NCBI GenBank assembly: GCA_027489835.1
Contig: JAIXZF010000085.1
Coordinates: 1 to 27,007 of the forward strand
DNA from: Hyphomicrobiales bacterium
GTDB taxonomy: Bacteria > Pseudomonadota > Alphaproteobacteria > Rhizobiales > Beijerinckiaceae
Direction: 5' to 3'
DNA length: 27,007 bases
The translations under genes and the position numbers were made by a program. The notes under the pieces were generated by a model. It saw nothing but the letters and a program-made list of their open reading frames with translations. It was not told the origin of the DNA and ran no database searches. Of this stretch, positions 1-7,938 are shown one piece after another. Numbering within the stretch: the first letter of the stretch is position 1; each line of letters begins with the position of its first letter.

Positions 1-477
1 TCCGCGCCTGCCAAGGCTTCGGTCGTCGAGGCTCCGGTCGAAATGGTCGTGCGCTACAAGGTCCATCGCTCGCCGGTGCGCGAGGACAATCTCGGCCTCC
101 ATGTCGTGACGCTCGACACCAAGGATGAGCTCCGGATCGTCCTGCCCGGCATCGAGGGCGTGTCCTTCAACGCGGTCTGCCGCACCTCGAGCGGCGCCCG
201 CCTGGCCTGCGGGTCCCGCGCCCGCGCCCAATTCGTCAATCTCGTCGCCCTGCGCGAGATCAGCTGCCGCGTCGCCATCGCTCCGCAGTCGGGCGCCGAG
301 GTGCAGGCCTGCTCCGTCGAGGGCGTCGACATCGCCGAATGGCTGATCCGCAACGGCATCGGCCGGCCGACCGCACAGGGCCTTCACCTGGCGGCGCTGC
401 GCGAAGCCCGCGCCGGCGAGCGCGGCATGTGGGCCGACGCCGAGATCCGCAACGGCTTCGTCGTCGCCTCGAACTGA
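1..477 (+). CDS. Staphylococcal-nuclease-like (SNase/TNase) domain protein, 5'-truncated by window edge
   Basis: The reading frame is open from base 1 to a TGA at 475-477, so the gene starts upstream; the ATG at 43 is only the first ATG visible. The C-terminal half follows the SNase fold: a helix with RAQFVNLVALRE, a strand with ISCRV, then VDIAEWLIRNGIG and an Ala-rich helix ending in GMW, as in many alphaproteobacterial thermonuclease-like proteins. The loop that normally carries the catalytic arginine (YGR in true nucleases) reads QSGAEVQA here, so I infer the domain is probably not an active nuclease. Such proteins are often secreted or periplasmic, but the N-terminus that would show this lies outside the window. 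It is separated from the secretion genes by 185 to 240 bp and a hairpin, so it is probably not part of that operon. Confidence 0.7.
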   Translation, partial: SAPAKASVVEAPVEMVVRYKVHRSPVREDNLGLHVVTLDTKDELRIVLPGIEGVSFNAVCRTSSGARLACGSRARAQFVNLVALREISCRVAIAPQSGAEVQACSVEGVDIAEWLIRNGIGRPTAQGLHLAALREARAGERGMWADAEIRNGFVVASN

Positions 478-510
478 TCGCGACCGGCCTTCGACCTCCC
501 GATAGATGGC

Positions 511-541
511 AGACGCCGTCCCGGCCCCCGGGACGGCGTCT
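511..541. terminator. Perfect GC-rich hairpin, probable terminator of the SNase-like gene
   Basis: A perfect inverted repeat with 14 paired bases per arm (511-524 and 528-541) and a CCC loop lies 33 bp after the upstream stop codon. There is no T-run after it, so it is not a textbook intrinsic terminator. It could stop transcription with Rho, protect the 3' end, or act as a symmetric protein site. Confidence 0.5.
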
Positions 542-556
542 ATCGTTGATGTTCGG

Positions 557-625
557 TTAACGATACGGCATCTCTTTCGGCCGTCCGCGTTGAAAGCGTT
601 TGGATGCCGTTTAAGATATTGTTAA
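557..625 (+). promoter_or_regulatory. Candidate promoter with CtrA-type box for the type I secretion operon
   Basis: TTAA at 611-614 and TTAA at 622-625 are separated by exactly seven bases, which matches the CtrA full-site pattern TTAA-N7-TTAA of alphaproteobacteria. A half-site-like TTAACGAT lies at 557-564. A sigma-70-like pair, TTGAAA (590-595) and TAAGAT (612-617) with 16 bases between, overlaps the CtrA-like box at its -10 element. The nearest gene is the ABC transporter starting at 717. Site and promoter are read by eye only; the short AT-rich pattern could occur by chance, though it stands out in this GC-rich sequence. Confidence 0.4.
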
Positions 626-716
626 GACAACGGAGGCCGCGCAGCGTCGCGCTTCGCAGGCGGTGCGACCTTTCCTGGGCGGCGCCACTGGGCTCGTTTC
701 AAAGGACTTGCGGAGC

Positions 717-2585
717 ATGTCGGCTTCCCACGCGGCGTTCGGTGCCCAGCATTCCGAGCGTATGTCGACCGAGAACGTGATGCTCGCGACATTGCGGCAG
801 TGCAAGAGTGCGCTCGTTGCCCTCGTGCTCTTCAGCGCGATGATCAATTTCCTGATGCTGACCGGCTCGTTCTACATGCTGCAGGTCTATGACCGGGTGC
901 TGTTGAGCTACAGCGTGCCGACGCTCGTGATGCTGAGCCTCATGACCATCGCAGCCTTCCTCTTCCTCGGCTTCCTCGACGTGGTCCGCACGCGCATCTT
1001 CGGCCGCATCGCCGAGCGCATCGACCTGGCGACGGGCCCGAAGCTCTACGCGCGCGTCATCCGCCTGCACGCGCTGCGGCCCGGCGCGCCGGGCGAACAG
1101 ATGCAGCCCTTCCGCGATCTCGACGCGATCCGCGGCTTTTTGTCGGGCACGGGCCCGGTCGCCCTTTTCGACCTGCCCTGGCTGCCCTTCTACATGATCA
1201 TCTGCTACTTCCTGCATCCCTGGATCGGGATCTTCGCCACGTTGAGCGCCGTGCTGCTGATTTCGGTCGCCATCTGGAGCGAGATGCGCACGAAGAAGCC
1301 GAACCTCGCCGCCTTCGAGATGGCCTCCCGGCGCAACGTGCTCGCGGGAAGCGCCATCCAGGGTTCCGAGGTCATCGTCACCATGGGCATGGTCGACGCG
1401 ATGTCGAAGCGCTGGAGGCGGCTCAACCAGTCCAATTCGCAGGTGAGCCTGCAGGCCAACGACATCACCAGCGGCATCAGCTCCGCCTCGCGCACCCTGC
1501 GCATGGTGATCCAGTCGGCCACGCTCGGCCTCGGCGCCTATCTCGTCATCAAGGGCGAAATGACCGCCGGCACCATCATCGCCGCCTCCATCATCTCCTC
1601 GCGCGCCATCGCGCCGGTCGACCTCGCGGTGAGCAGCTACAGGGGCTTCCAGCAGGCCAAGCAGGGCTATGACCGGCTCATCCGCCTGTTCGAGCGCACC
1701 TCCGAGCCGAACCAGCGCCTGCAGCTCGTCGCGCCCCATCGCCAGCTCCAGGTCGAGAACCTCGTCGTCGCCGCGCCGAACAACGGCCCGATCATCATCA
1801 AGGGCCTGTCCCTGCAGGTCGGCGCCGGCGAAGGCCTCGGCATCATCGGCCAGTCCGCCTCGGGCAAGTCCACCCTCGCGCGCGCCATCGTGGGGCTCTG
1901 GCAGCCGCTGCGCGGCAGCGTCTCGCTGGACGGCGCCTCGCTCTGGCACTGGGATCAGGAAAAGCTCGGGCGTCATATCGGCTACCTGCCGCACGACATC
2001 CAGCTCTTCGACGGCTCCGTGGCGGAGAACATCAGCCGCTTCGACGAGGGCGCCTCTCCGGACGACATCTTCAAGGCGGCGCGCCTCGCCGGCTGCTTCG
2101 AGATGATCCAGCAATTGCCCGACGGCTTCAACACGCGCATCGGCGTGGGCGGCATGTATCTGTCGGCAGGCCAGCGCCAGCGCCTCGGGCTGGCCCGCGC
2201 GCTCTATGGCGATCCGTTCCTGCTCGTGCTCGACGAGCCGAACGCCAACCTCGACGCGGAAGGGGAGGCGGCCGTCACCAACGCGATCATGACCTGCCGC
2301 AACCGCGGCGGCGCGGTCATCGTGATCGCGCACCGGCCGAGCGCGGTTCAGGCCGTCAACAAGCTTCTTGTGCTGCGGGACGGCGTCGCCAACGCCTATG
2401 GCGACAAGAACGAAGTACTGCGCAAGGTCGTCAGCAACGCCAACGCCCTGAGCACGGATCTTGGGGCGAAACGCGGAAATGGCGCGGGCGCGCCCTCGCT
2501 CGGGCCCGGGCCGCGCAAGCCCGAGCCCGGCGGGCGGGATGCGCCGGACGGTACGAATCAGAAGGAAATGGGTGAACAGGCATGA
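717..2585 (+). CDS. Type I secretion system permease/ATPase, PrtD/PrsD-like
   Basis: Inner-membrane ABC half-transporter that powers one-step export of RTX proteins to the outside. From the ATG at 717 (622 residues) it has hydrophobic helices between about residues 32 and 300 and then the nucleotide-binding domain: Walker A GQSASGKST (378-386), signature LSAGQ (482-486), Walker B LLVLDE (502-507) and the H-loop histidine (539). There is no N-terminal C39 peptidase-like domain, which places it with the PrtD/AprD/PrsD group rather than HlyB. A GTG at 663 would add 18 residues; I prefer 717 because AAAGGA lies about 12 bases upstream and the extra residues look unrelated to the family. The last 50 or so residues are Gly/Pro-rich and absent from typical members (about 580 residues). 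It overlaps the adaptor gene by ATGA, so the two are translationally coupled. Likely substrates are the RTX proteins at 20405 and 23016. Confidence 0.93.
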   Translation: MSASHAAFGAQHSERMSTENVMLATLRQCKSALVALVLFSAMINFLMLTGSFYMLQVYDRVLLSYSVPTLVMLSLMTIAAFLFLGFLDVVRTRIFGRIAERIDLATGPKLYARVIRLHALRPGAPGEQMQPFRDLDAIRGFLSGTGPVALFDLPWLPFYMIICYFLHPWIGIFATLSAVLLISVAIWSEMRTKKPNLAAFEMASRRNVLAGSAIQGSEVIVTMGMVDAMSKRWRRLNQSNSQVSLQANDITSGISSASRTLRMVIQSATLGLGAYLVIKGEMTAGTIIAASIISSRAIAPVDLAVSSYRGFQQAKQGYDRLIRLFERTSEPNQRLQLVAPHRQLQVENLVVAAPNNGPIIIKGLSLQVGAGEGLGIIGQSASGKSTLARAIVGLWQPLRGSVSLDGASLWHWDQEKLGRHIGYLPHDIQLFDGSVAENISRFDEGASPDDIFKAARLAGCFEMIQQLPDGFNTRIGVGGMYLSAGQRQRLGLARALYGDPFLLVLDEPNANLDAEGEAAVTNAIMTCRNRGGAVIVIAHRPSAVQAVNKLLVLRDGVANAYGDKNEVLRKVVSNANALSTDLGAKRGNGAGAPSLGPGPRKPEPGGRDAPDGTNQKEMGEQA

Positions 2586-3913
2586 CCTTGCTGATCGGCA
2601 ACGATGCGGCTCCAGCCCCGCCGGCTCCCCGCGACATGGAATGGTATGTCCGTCTCGGCCTGGCCGGGACGATGCTGTTTCTGGGGGTGACGCTGGCCTG
2701 GGGCACCATGGCGCCGCTGGAAGGCGCCGTCGTGGCGCCGGGCACGGTCGTGGTCGAGAACAACATCAGCCGCGTCCAGCATCCGACGGGGGGCGTGATC
2801 GGCCAGATCCTGGTCAAGGAAGGCCAGCGCGTCCAGGTCAATGAGGTGCTGGTGCGGCTTGACGAGACGGCGACCCGCGCCAACCTCCAGATCATCGTCA
2901 ACGAGATGGTTTCGGTGAGGGCGCGCCTGGCGCGTCTGCGCGCCGAGCGCGACGGCTTCGTCAGCTTCGAGATGCCCGCCGACCTCGTCCAGCGCGCGCA
3001 GCGCGAGCCTGAGGTCAAGCAGGCGCTGTCGAGCGAAATGACGCTGTATGACGCCAGGAGCCGCACCCGCAAGGGCCAACGCGGCCAGTATGAGGAGCAG
3101 ATCAACCAGCTCCGGCAGGAGATCGTCGGCACGGGCGCGCAGTTCCAGTCCTTCGAGCGGCAGCTCGACGTTGCCAATATCGAGCTGGCCGACATGCGCG
3201 GCCTGCTGGCCAAGAATCTGGTCCAGAGGCCCCGCGTGACGCAACTCGAGCGCGAGGTGGCGCGCATCCAGGGTTCGCTCGGCGAGCTGACGGCCCGCAT
3301 CGCCCAGCTTCGCGCCAAGATCACCGAGACCGAGCTGTCGGTCATCCAGATCGATCGCGCGCTCGAGACCGAGGTGGCGCGCGAGATCCGCGAGAACGAG
3401 ACCAAGCTCAACGAGCTGACCGAGCGGCTGGCCGCGGCCGAGGACCAGCTGAAGCGCATCGATCTCCGCGCCCCGCGCGAGGGCATCGTCCACCAGATGC
3501 AGGTCTACAATGTCGGCGCCGTCATCCAGCCGGGCGGTGTGGTGATGAGCATCGTGCCGGAGCGCGAGCTGCTCGTGATCGAGGCGCGCGTCAGCCCGAT
3601 GGACATCGACCAGCTCTACCCCGACCAGCCGGCCCGGGTGCGCTTCTCCGCCTTTAACAACCGCACCACGCCCGAGATCACGGGCCATGTCTACCGCATC
3701 GGTGCTGACCTCACGCGCGAGGAGCGGACAAACCAAAGCTATTACAATGTCGGCATCCGGGTGACCGACGAGGAGCGCGCCAAGCTCGGCAATCTCCGGC
3801 TCATCCCCGGCATGCCGGCGGAAAGCTTCATCAAGACCTCGGAACGCACGATCGCGAGCTTCCTGATCAAGCCGATCCGCGAGCACATGAACCGCGCCTT
3901 CCGCGAGGAGTGA
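2582..3913 (+). CDS. HlyD-family type I secretion periplasmic adaptor (PrtE/PrsE-like)
   Basis: Membrane-fusion protein that links the ABC transporter to an outer-membrane TolC-type channel. The 443 residues show a short cytoplasmic N-terminus, one membrane helix (about 22-42), a lipoyl-like half with GGVIGQILVKEGQRV (70-84), a long coiled-coil region rich in Arg, Glu and Gln (about 100-290), the second lipoyl half beginning LRAPREGIVHQ (295-305), and a C-terminal beta domain with PGMPAESFIKTSERT, the usual family ending. It starts inside the last codon of the ABC gene (ATGA). No TolC-like gene is nearby, so the outer-membrane channel must be encoded elsewhere, as is common for these systems. 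Confidence 0.93.
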   Translation: MTLLIGNDAAPAPPAPRDMEWYVRLGLAGTMLFLGVTLAWGTMAPLEGAVVAPGTVVVENNISRVQHPTGGVIGQILVKEGQRVQVNEVLVRLDETATRANLQIIVNEMVSVRARLARLRAERDGFVSFEMPADLVQRAQREPEVKQALSSEMTLYDARSRTRKGQRGQYEEQINQLRQEIVGTGAQFQSFERQLDVANIELADMRGLLAKNLVQRPRVTQLEREVARIQGSLGELTARIAQLRAKITETELSVIQIDRALETEVAREIRENETKLNELTERLAAAEDQLKRIDLRAPREGIVHQMQVYNVGAVIQPGGVVMSIVPERELLVIEARVSPMDIDQLYPDQPARVRFSAFNNRTTPEITGHVYRIGADLTREERTNQSYYNVGIRVTDEERAKLGNLRLIPGMPAESFIKTSERTIASFLIKPIREHMNRAFREE

Positions 3914-4001
3914 GGGGCGCCATCGTCTTGCGGCCGCGATTGCGCGCGCGCCGCTGGTTCCTGTAGTCTTCCGAAGGTCAACGTCGTTTCAAGGCGAGAA
4001 C

Positions 4002-5579
4002 ATGCCGGCCCGATGCGCCTCCTCCGTCCGGCGATCGCCGGCCCCGCCCCGAGCACGGTTCCGTTTCCCGAATCTGCGATGGGCTCTCGTCGCGATGGCT
4101 GTCCTGATCGCGGCACCTGCCGGCGCGCAGATGCGTGTCCGTTCCGCCGCCGAGCTCAATCAGGCGTTGGGCGCGGCACGGGGCGGCGAGACGATCGAGC
4201 TGGCGCCGGGCGATTACGGTCCGGTGCGCGTGAGCGGCCGCAAGGATCGGCTGGCGGGCCCGCCAGCGCCGGTCGTGATCAAGTCCGCAGATTCGGCCCG
4301 GCCGGCCCGCCTTTCCTCCATTGACCTCCGGCATGCCCAGAACCTGACATTCGAGGGGCTCGAGCTGCGCTATGCCTTCGCGCCGGGGGACACGGTGCGG
4401 GCCAAGCCCTTTTCCATTCGCGACTCCCGCATGATCGCAATTGTCGGCTCGCGGTTCGTCGGCGATGTCGCCGCTGGTGCAGGGGAGGCGGCCGACGGCT
4501 TTCCGACCGGGATCGGGCTTGACGTCGTGGCGTCCGCCAACATCCGGATCGAAGGCAACCAGTTCAGCTCCTGGCATCGAGGGGCAGTGTTTGCCCAGTC
4601 GGTCGACCTCGTCGTGCGCGGGAACGAGGTGCGCGACCTCAGATCCGATGGCTTCAACTTCGCCCAGGTCAACAACGTCCTGATCGAACGCAACCGCTTC
4701 CTGGCCTTCCGGACATCGCTGGCGACCGGGGATCATCCCGACATGATCCAGTTCTGGACGAACCAGACGAAGGCGCCATCCACCGACATCGTCATCAGGG
4801 AGAACTACATCGACATTGGCGACGGACCCTGGACGCAGTCCATCTTCATGCGCAACGAAGAGGTGGACAACGGCCGCGCCGGCCCGGAGATGTTCTACCG
4901 GAACATCACGATCGTCGGGAACTTCATCCGGAACTCCCATCTTCACGGCATCACCGTGGGCGAAACGCAAGGCCTGACCATCACCAACAACACCCTTATC
5001 CAGGCTGCGGCGTCACCGAGGGTGCCTCATGTCACCGTGCCGGTCATCAACGTCAAGCCCACGAGCCAGAACGTCCGGATCGAGGGCAACGTTGCCGCCC
5101 GTTTCCCCGAACTCCAGATTGGATGGGCCTTCGCTGGCAACGTGAAGATCCAGCGCAATTTTCCGCGCGCGAAGGATTTCTACAACAATGTCTTCGTTGA
5201 CGCGCTGGCCACCGGCGCCGCGCCGCCGGAGAGCTTCCAGATGCTGCCGGGCGCCTTCGCCGGCGAAACGGCGGCGGGCTCGCCCTATGGGCGCTTCGAC
5301 GAGCGCCCGTCGAGGCCCAGGCTCGTCATCACCTCGGCCGTTCTGGCCGCTGGCCGGGGCGGCGAGCAGCAGGTCGCGGTGTCGGCAGCCTATGGCCCGG
5401 CAGGACGGCTCGACCTGACTGGCGCGCGGGCTGTCTGGACCTTGGCGGATGGTGTCGCCAAGGACGGGCTCACGGTCAGCCACCGCTTCCCGGCAGGCGG
5501 CGTCCACCGCCCATCCGTGGTCGTGACGCTCAGGGACGGCACCCGCATCGAAGGGGCCCGCTGGGTCCTCAGCGAGTGA
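4002..5579 (+). CDS. Secreted right-handed parallel beta-helix protein, putative polysaccharide lyase/epimerase-like
   Basis: 525 residues. A long basic N-terminus is followed by a hydrophobic stretch (about 28-42) and a likely signal peptidase I site after AGA, giving a mature start near QMRV. The opening motif AAELNQALGAARGGETIELAPGDY is typical of beta-helix polysaccharide lyases and epimerases. Repeated coils then carry Asn-ladder turns (for example IRIEGNQF, VLIERNRF, IVIRENYI, LTITNNTL). Residues 243-250 (GDHPDMIQ) and 215-217 (SDG) stand out as a possible active-site strip. The DPHD/DPHE motif of AlgG/AlgE epimerases is not seen. About 120 C-terminal residues (from about 400) form a separate beta-rich region. 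The gene lies 88 bp after the adaptor gene and may share its transcript, but the signal peptide indicates Sec rather than type I export. It is paralogous to the protein at 9066-10244. Substrate unknown. Confidence 0.8.
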   Translation: MPARCASSVRRSPAPPRARFRFPNLRWALVAMAVLIAAPAGAQMRVRSAAELNQALGAARGGETIELAPGDYGPVRVSGRKDRLAGPPAPVVIKSADSARPARLSSIDLRHAQNLTFEGLELRYAFAPGDTVRAKPFSIRDSRMIAIVGSRFVGDVAAGAGEAADGFPTGIGLDVVASANIRIEGNQFSSWHRGAVFAQSVDLVVRGNEVRDLRSDGFNFAQVNNVLIERNRFLAFRTSLATGDHPDMIQFWTNQTKAPSTDIVIRENYIDIGDGPWTQSIFMRNEEVDNGRAGPEMFYRNITIVGNFIRNSHLHGITVGETQGLTITNNTLIQAAASPRVPHVTVPVINVKPTSQNVRIEGNVAARFPELQIGWAFAGNVKIQRNFPRAKDFYNNVFVDALATGAAPPESFQMLPGAFAGETAAGSPYGRFDERPSRPRLVITSAVLAAGRGGEQQVAVSAAYGPAGRLDLTGARAVWTLADGVAKDGLTVSHRFPAGGVHRPSVVVTLRDGTRIEGARWVLSE

Positions 5580-5624
5580 ATCTGCCAAGCAGGACAGGCT
5601 AATCCCTAGCGGAAGCGCGGGCGC

Positions 5625-7103
5625 TCAGTTCGGAGCGATGCTTGCCGCCACGGAAGAGGGCGGCTTCGCACGCAGCGTTGCGACCAGCTGGGCGAGGCTG
5701 GTGCCTGCGCGCGCGGACAGGACCGCCGCCGCCAAAGCGACCAGGGCGGCCAGCCCGGCTGCGATCAGGCATCTCCAGCCCCACCCGATCGGGGCGCCCC
5801 AATGGGCTTCGACCGCCGCAAGCCCCAGCAGCAAGGCCGGCGGCGCGATAATCGACGCGAGCGTCGCGCCACTGTCGAGGAAGAGCGCCTTGCGCCCGAT
5901 GCGCTGCGCCGCGGCAAGAGCGATCAGTTCGATCCCCACCATGATGAAGACGAAGGCGGACAGATCGCGCGTCAGCCACAGGCCAAGCGCTCCGGCACCG
6001 ACGCCGATCAGGCTTCCGGCTGAACCGACAAGGATGTAGCGCGTCCCGCCGAAAGCCATCGCGGGCAGGGTCACGACGGCATAAAGCATGCGGACCGACA
6101 CGAGCGCCGCCGTGGCGCCGATCAGGCTTTGCGGCGGCAGGTAGGCCGCGCCGAACACCAGTGCGATAACGGGTCCGCCGACCGCCCACAGGCCCAGGCC
6201 GAGGACGAGCCCCAATCCGCCGTTCAGCACCGCGAACGCGCCGGCCAGCGAACGCGCCGGCGCCCCGGGCTCTGAATTGACGAAGCGTGGCAGGAAGACG
6301 GTCGTCAGGTAGCGAAGGGCGATGGTGCGGGGAAGGATGCCCACCATCATGGTCAGGTTGTAGAAGGCCAGGACAGTTGGGCCGAGGATCGCGCCCACCA
6401 CGAGGCGGTCACCGAGCGATTTGAGCCCCTGGGACAGCCCGTTGGGAATCAGGGGAGCGCCGTAGATCCAAGCTTCGCGCGCCGTGTCCTGTTGCCAGCG
6501 CAATCGCCAGGGATGGACTGCGAGGAGCTGCGTGACCGCGACATAGGCCGCCATGCCTGCCAACAATCCGACAGGCGCCGCCCAGTAGCTCTTCAGCGTC
6601 AGCGCCGCGATGATGGTGCCGGCCATGGTGCACATGTGCAGCATGAGCGTCGCCAGCGCGTCGGGCCCATACTGGTAGTCGCGCGTCTGCTCCTTGGGGC
6701 CGAGATGCGCGATGCCCCGGAGCAGGGGGCAGGCGGCAATGGCCAGGAAGGCCGGCGCGGCGTCCGGCATCTGGAAAGCCGTCGCGAGAAACGGCGACGC
6801 GGCGGCGAGGATGAGCGCCAACACGATGCCCCGGATCAGGGCAAGAGCGTGCAATGTGCCTCTCTGGTCCGCGAGGTCGGTCCCTGGCCGTAGCCGAACG
6901 ATGGATCTGTCAAGCCCGATCTCGGCCAGGAGTTCGGCAAAGGACAGCGTCACGGCGAGCGCGACAGCGATGCCGAACTGATCGGGCGGCAGCAGGCGCG
7001 CGAGAACGAATGTCCTGGCCAGCGAACTGACCATCTCGGAGATGGCCGAAAGGCCCAGCAGGTGATCGAGGCCCGCGACGCGCCGCTGCAGTCGTCGCCT
7101 CAT
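5625..7103 (-). CDS. Wzx-type polysaccharide flippase (MOP/MATE-like, oligosaccharide flippase family)
   Basis: A 492-residue polytopic membrane protein with roughly 12 to 14 hydrophobic segments spread along its length. It has the family's early helix pattern SMVSSLARTFVLARLLPPDQFG, in which an LARLLxPxxFG loop follows the first helix, as in Wzx/RfbX-type exporters. It would flip undecaprenyl-linked repeat units across the inner membrane. It lies 15 bp downstream of the CpsD-like gene on the same strand and is the last gene of the long minus-strand block; it converges on the beta-helix gene ending at 5579. The ATG at 7103 has no clear ribosome-binding site, so expression may depend on coupling to the gene before it. 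Confidence 0.88.
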   Translation of the reverse strand: MRRRLQRRVAGLDHLLGLSAISEMVSSLARTFVLARLLPPDQFGIAVALAVTLSFAELLAEIGLDRSIVRLRPGTDLADQRGTLHALALIRGIVLALILAAASPFLATAFQMPDAAPAFLAIAACPLLRGIAHLGPKEQTRDYQYGPDALATLMLHMCTMAGTIIAALTLKSYWAAPVGLLAGMAAYVAVTQLLAVHPWRLRWQQDTAREAWIYGAPLIPNGLSQGLKSLGDRLVVGAILGPTVLAFYNLTMMVGILPRTIALRYLTTVFLPRFVNSEPGAPARSLAGAFAVLNGGLGLVLGLGLWAVGGPVIALVFGAAYLPPQSLIGATAALVSVRMLYAVVTLPAMAFGGTRYILVGSAGSLIGVGAGALGLWLTRDLSAFVFIMVGIELIALAAAQRIGRKALFLDSGATLASIIAPPALLLGLAAVEAHWGAPIGWGWRCLIAAGLAALVALAAAVLSARAGTSLAQLVATLRAKPPSSVAASIAPN

Positions 7104-7118
7104 GGCAAAGGCCCGTGC

Positions 7119-7826
7119 TCAATAATCGAGATAGACGACGCCGCCGATCTGGCCGTCGCACTGCCTCACAACATCCTGGAATGAGAACAGCTTCTTGAGC
7201 TTCGTCTGGTTCGCACGGGCGACGACGACGGTGCGTTCGACCGCCGACACCACCGCGAGCGTGCCTGCCATGTCCGACATCGGGGCCGTGTCGCAGATCA
7301 CGACGTCGAACATGCGGGACAGCTCAAGGATGAAGTGGCGGAGCTCCGTCGCGAGCATCGCCTTCGCTTCCCGGGTCAGGCCCCCGGCCGGAATGACGAT
7401 CAGATTCGGATAGGCCGGCTGCATGTAGCTCGACCAGACATTGGCGTCGCCGACCTGCATCAGCCATTCCGAGAGCCCAGGCTTGGAGCTGTCGAGACCG
7501 AACAGGTTAGACAGCCGGGGCGCGTTGAAGTTGGCGTCGACGATGACCGTGCGCTGCCCGCTCATGGCGAAAGCGGCGGCCGCATTGGCCGCGATGACGG
7601 ACGTTCCGGACTTGGGCGCGTCCGCGATGAAGCAGAAGGACCTGACGCCCGCGTCCACGTACATGTGCTGAAGCTGCGACGCCACCGACACGATCGACCG
7701 GGCGAAGGGGAGCGTCGGGCTGACGATCACGGCCATCTCGCGGGCGACGTCGGTCGGCAGGCGCCATTGCTCGCGCTTCGGAGCATCCGGAAGGGAGACC
7801 TCGTTCTTGTCCAGGCCTGAGTTCAA
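7119..7826 (-). CDS. CpsD/Wzc-like P-loop protein with degenerate Walker A (probable non-canonical BY-kinase homologue)
   Basis: Cytoplasmic partner of chain-length proteins in Wzy-dependent polysaccharide export. I place the start at the TTG at 7824-7826 because GGAGG (complement of 7832-7836) sits five bases before it; a TTG at 7838 would overlap that site. The 235 residues follow the BY-kinase layout: a Walker A region (about 66-85), a Walker A' strand TVIVDANFNAP (93-103), then PGLSEWL, and a Walker B strand VVICDTAP (175-182). The Walker A reads APKSGTSVIAANAA where functional members have PGEGKSTxAANLA, so the usual GKS/T core is lost. The C-terminus ends GGVVYLDY with only two tyrosines instead of a Tyr cluster. 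It may be a pseudokinase or a structural regulator. The matching chain-length protein at 15506 lacks a kinase domain. Confidence 0.8.
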   Translation of the reverse strand: MNSGLDKNEVSLPDAPKREQWRLPTDVAREMAVIVSPTLPFARSIVSVASQLQHMYVDAGVRSFCFIADAPKSGTSVIAANAAAAFAMSGQRTVIVDANFNAPRLSNLFGLDSSKPGLSEWLMQVGDANVWSSYMQPAYPNLIVIPAGGLTREAKAMLATELRHFILELSRMFDVVICDTAPMSDMAGTLAVVSAVERTVVVARANQTKLKKLFSFQDVVRQCDGQIGGVVYLDY

Positions 7827-7840
7827 GCTCACCTCCAACC

Positions 7841-7854
7841 GCCGCGAAAGCGGC
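7841..7854. other. Short perfect hairpin next to the CpsD-like ribosome-binding site
   Basis: GCCGC (7841-7845) and GCGGC (7850-7854) form a perfect five-base stem with a four-base loop. On the minus strand it ends four bases upstream of the GGAGG site of the CpsD-like gene. It may mark the 5' leader or affect ribosome access; it is too short to call a terminator with confidence. Confidence 0.25.
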
Positions 7855-7938
7855 TTAGACTTGGCCCGCAGCGGCCGGCAATGTCTAATCCAGGCTTGAT
7901 TGCGGTATCGTTACGGCCTCTTTGCCCACCTGCGCCGG

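Noticed and set aside
699..2333. Long open frame (544 codons) antisense to the T1SS ABC transporter gene
   Set aside because: Low-complexity, Arg/Asp/Glu/Ala/His-rich product with no domain pattern; a shadow of the strongly supported ABC gene in GC-rich DNA.
2558..3886. 442-codon minus-strand frame opposite the adaptor gene, and a similar one of 447 codons at 15650-16993
   Set aside because: Both mirror coiled-coil genes whose codon bias opens the antisense frames; products lack any recognisable motif.
5580..5624. Possible bidirectional terminator between the convergent beta-helix and flippase genes
   Set aside because: Only a five-base pairing with a two-base centre is visible and no T-run on either strand.
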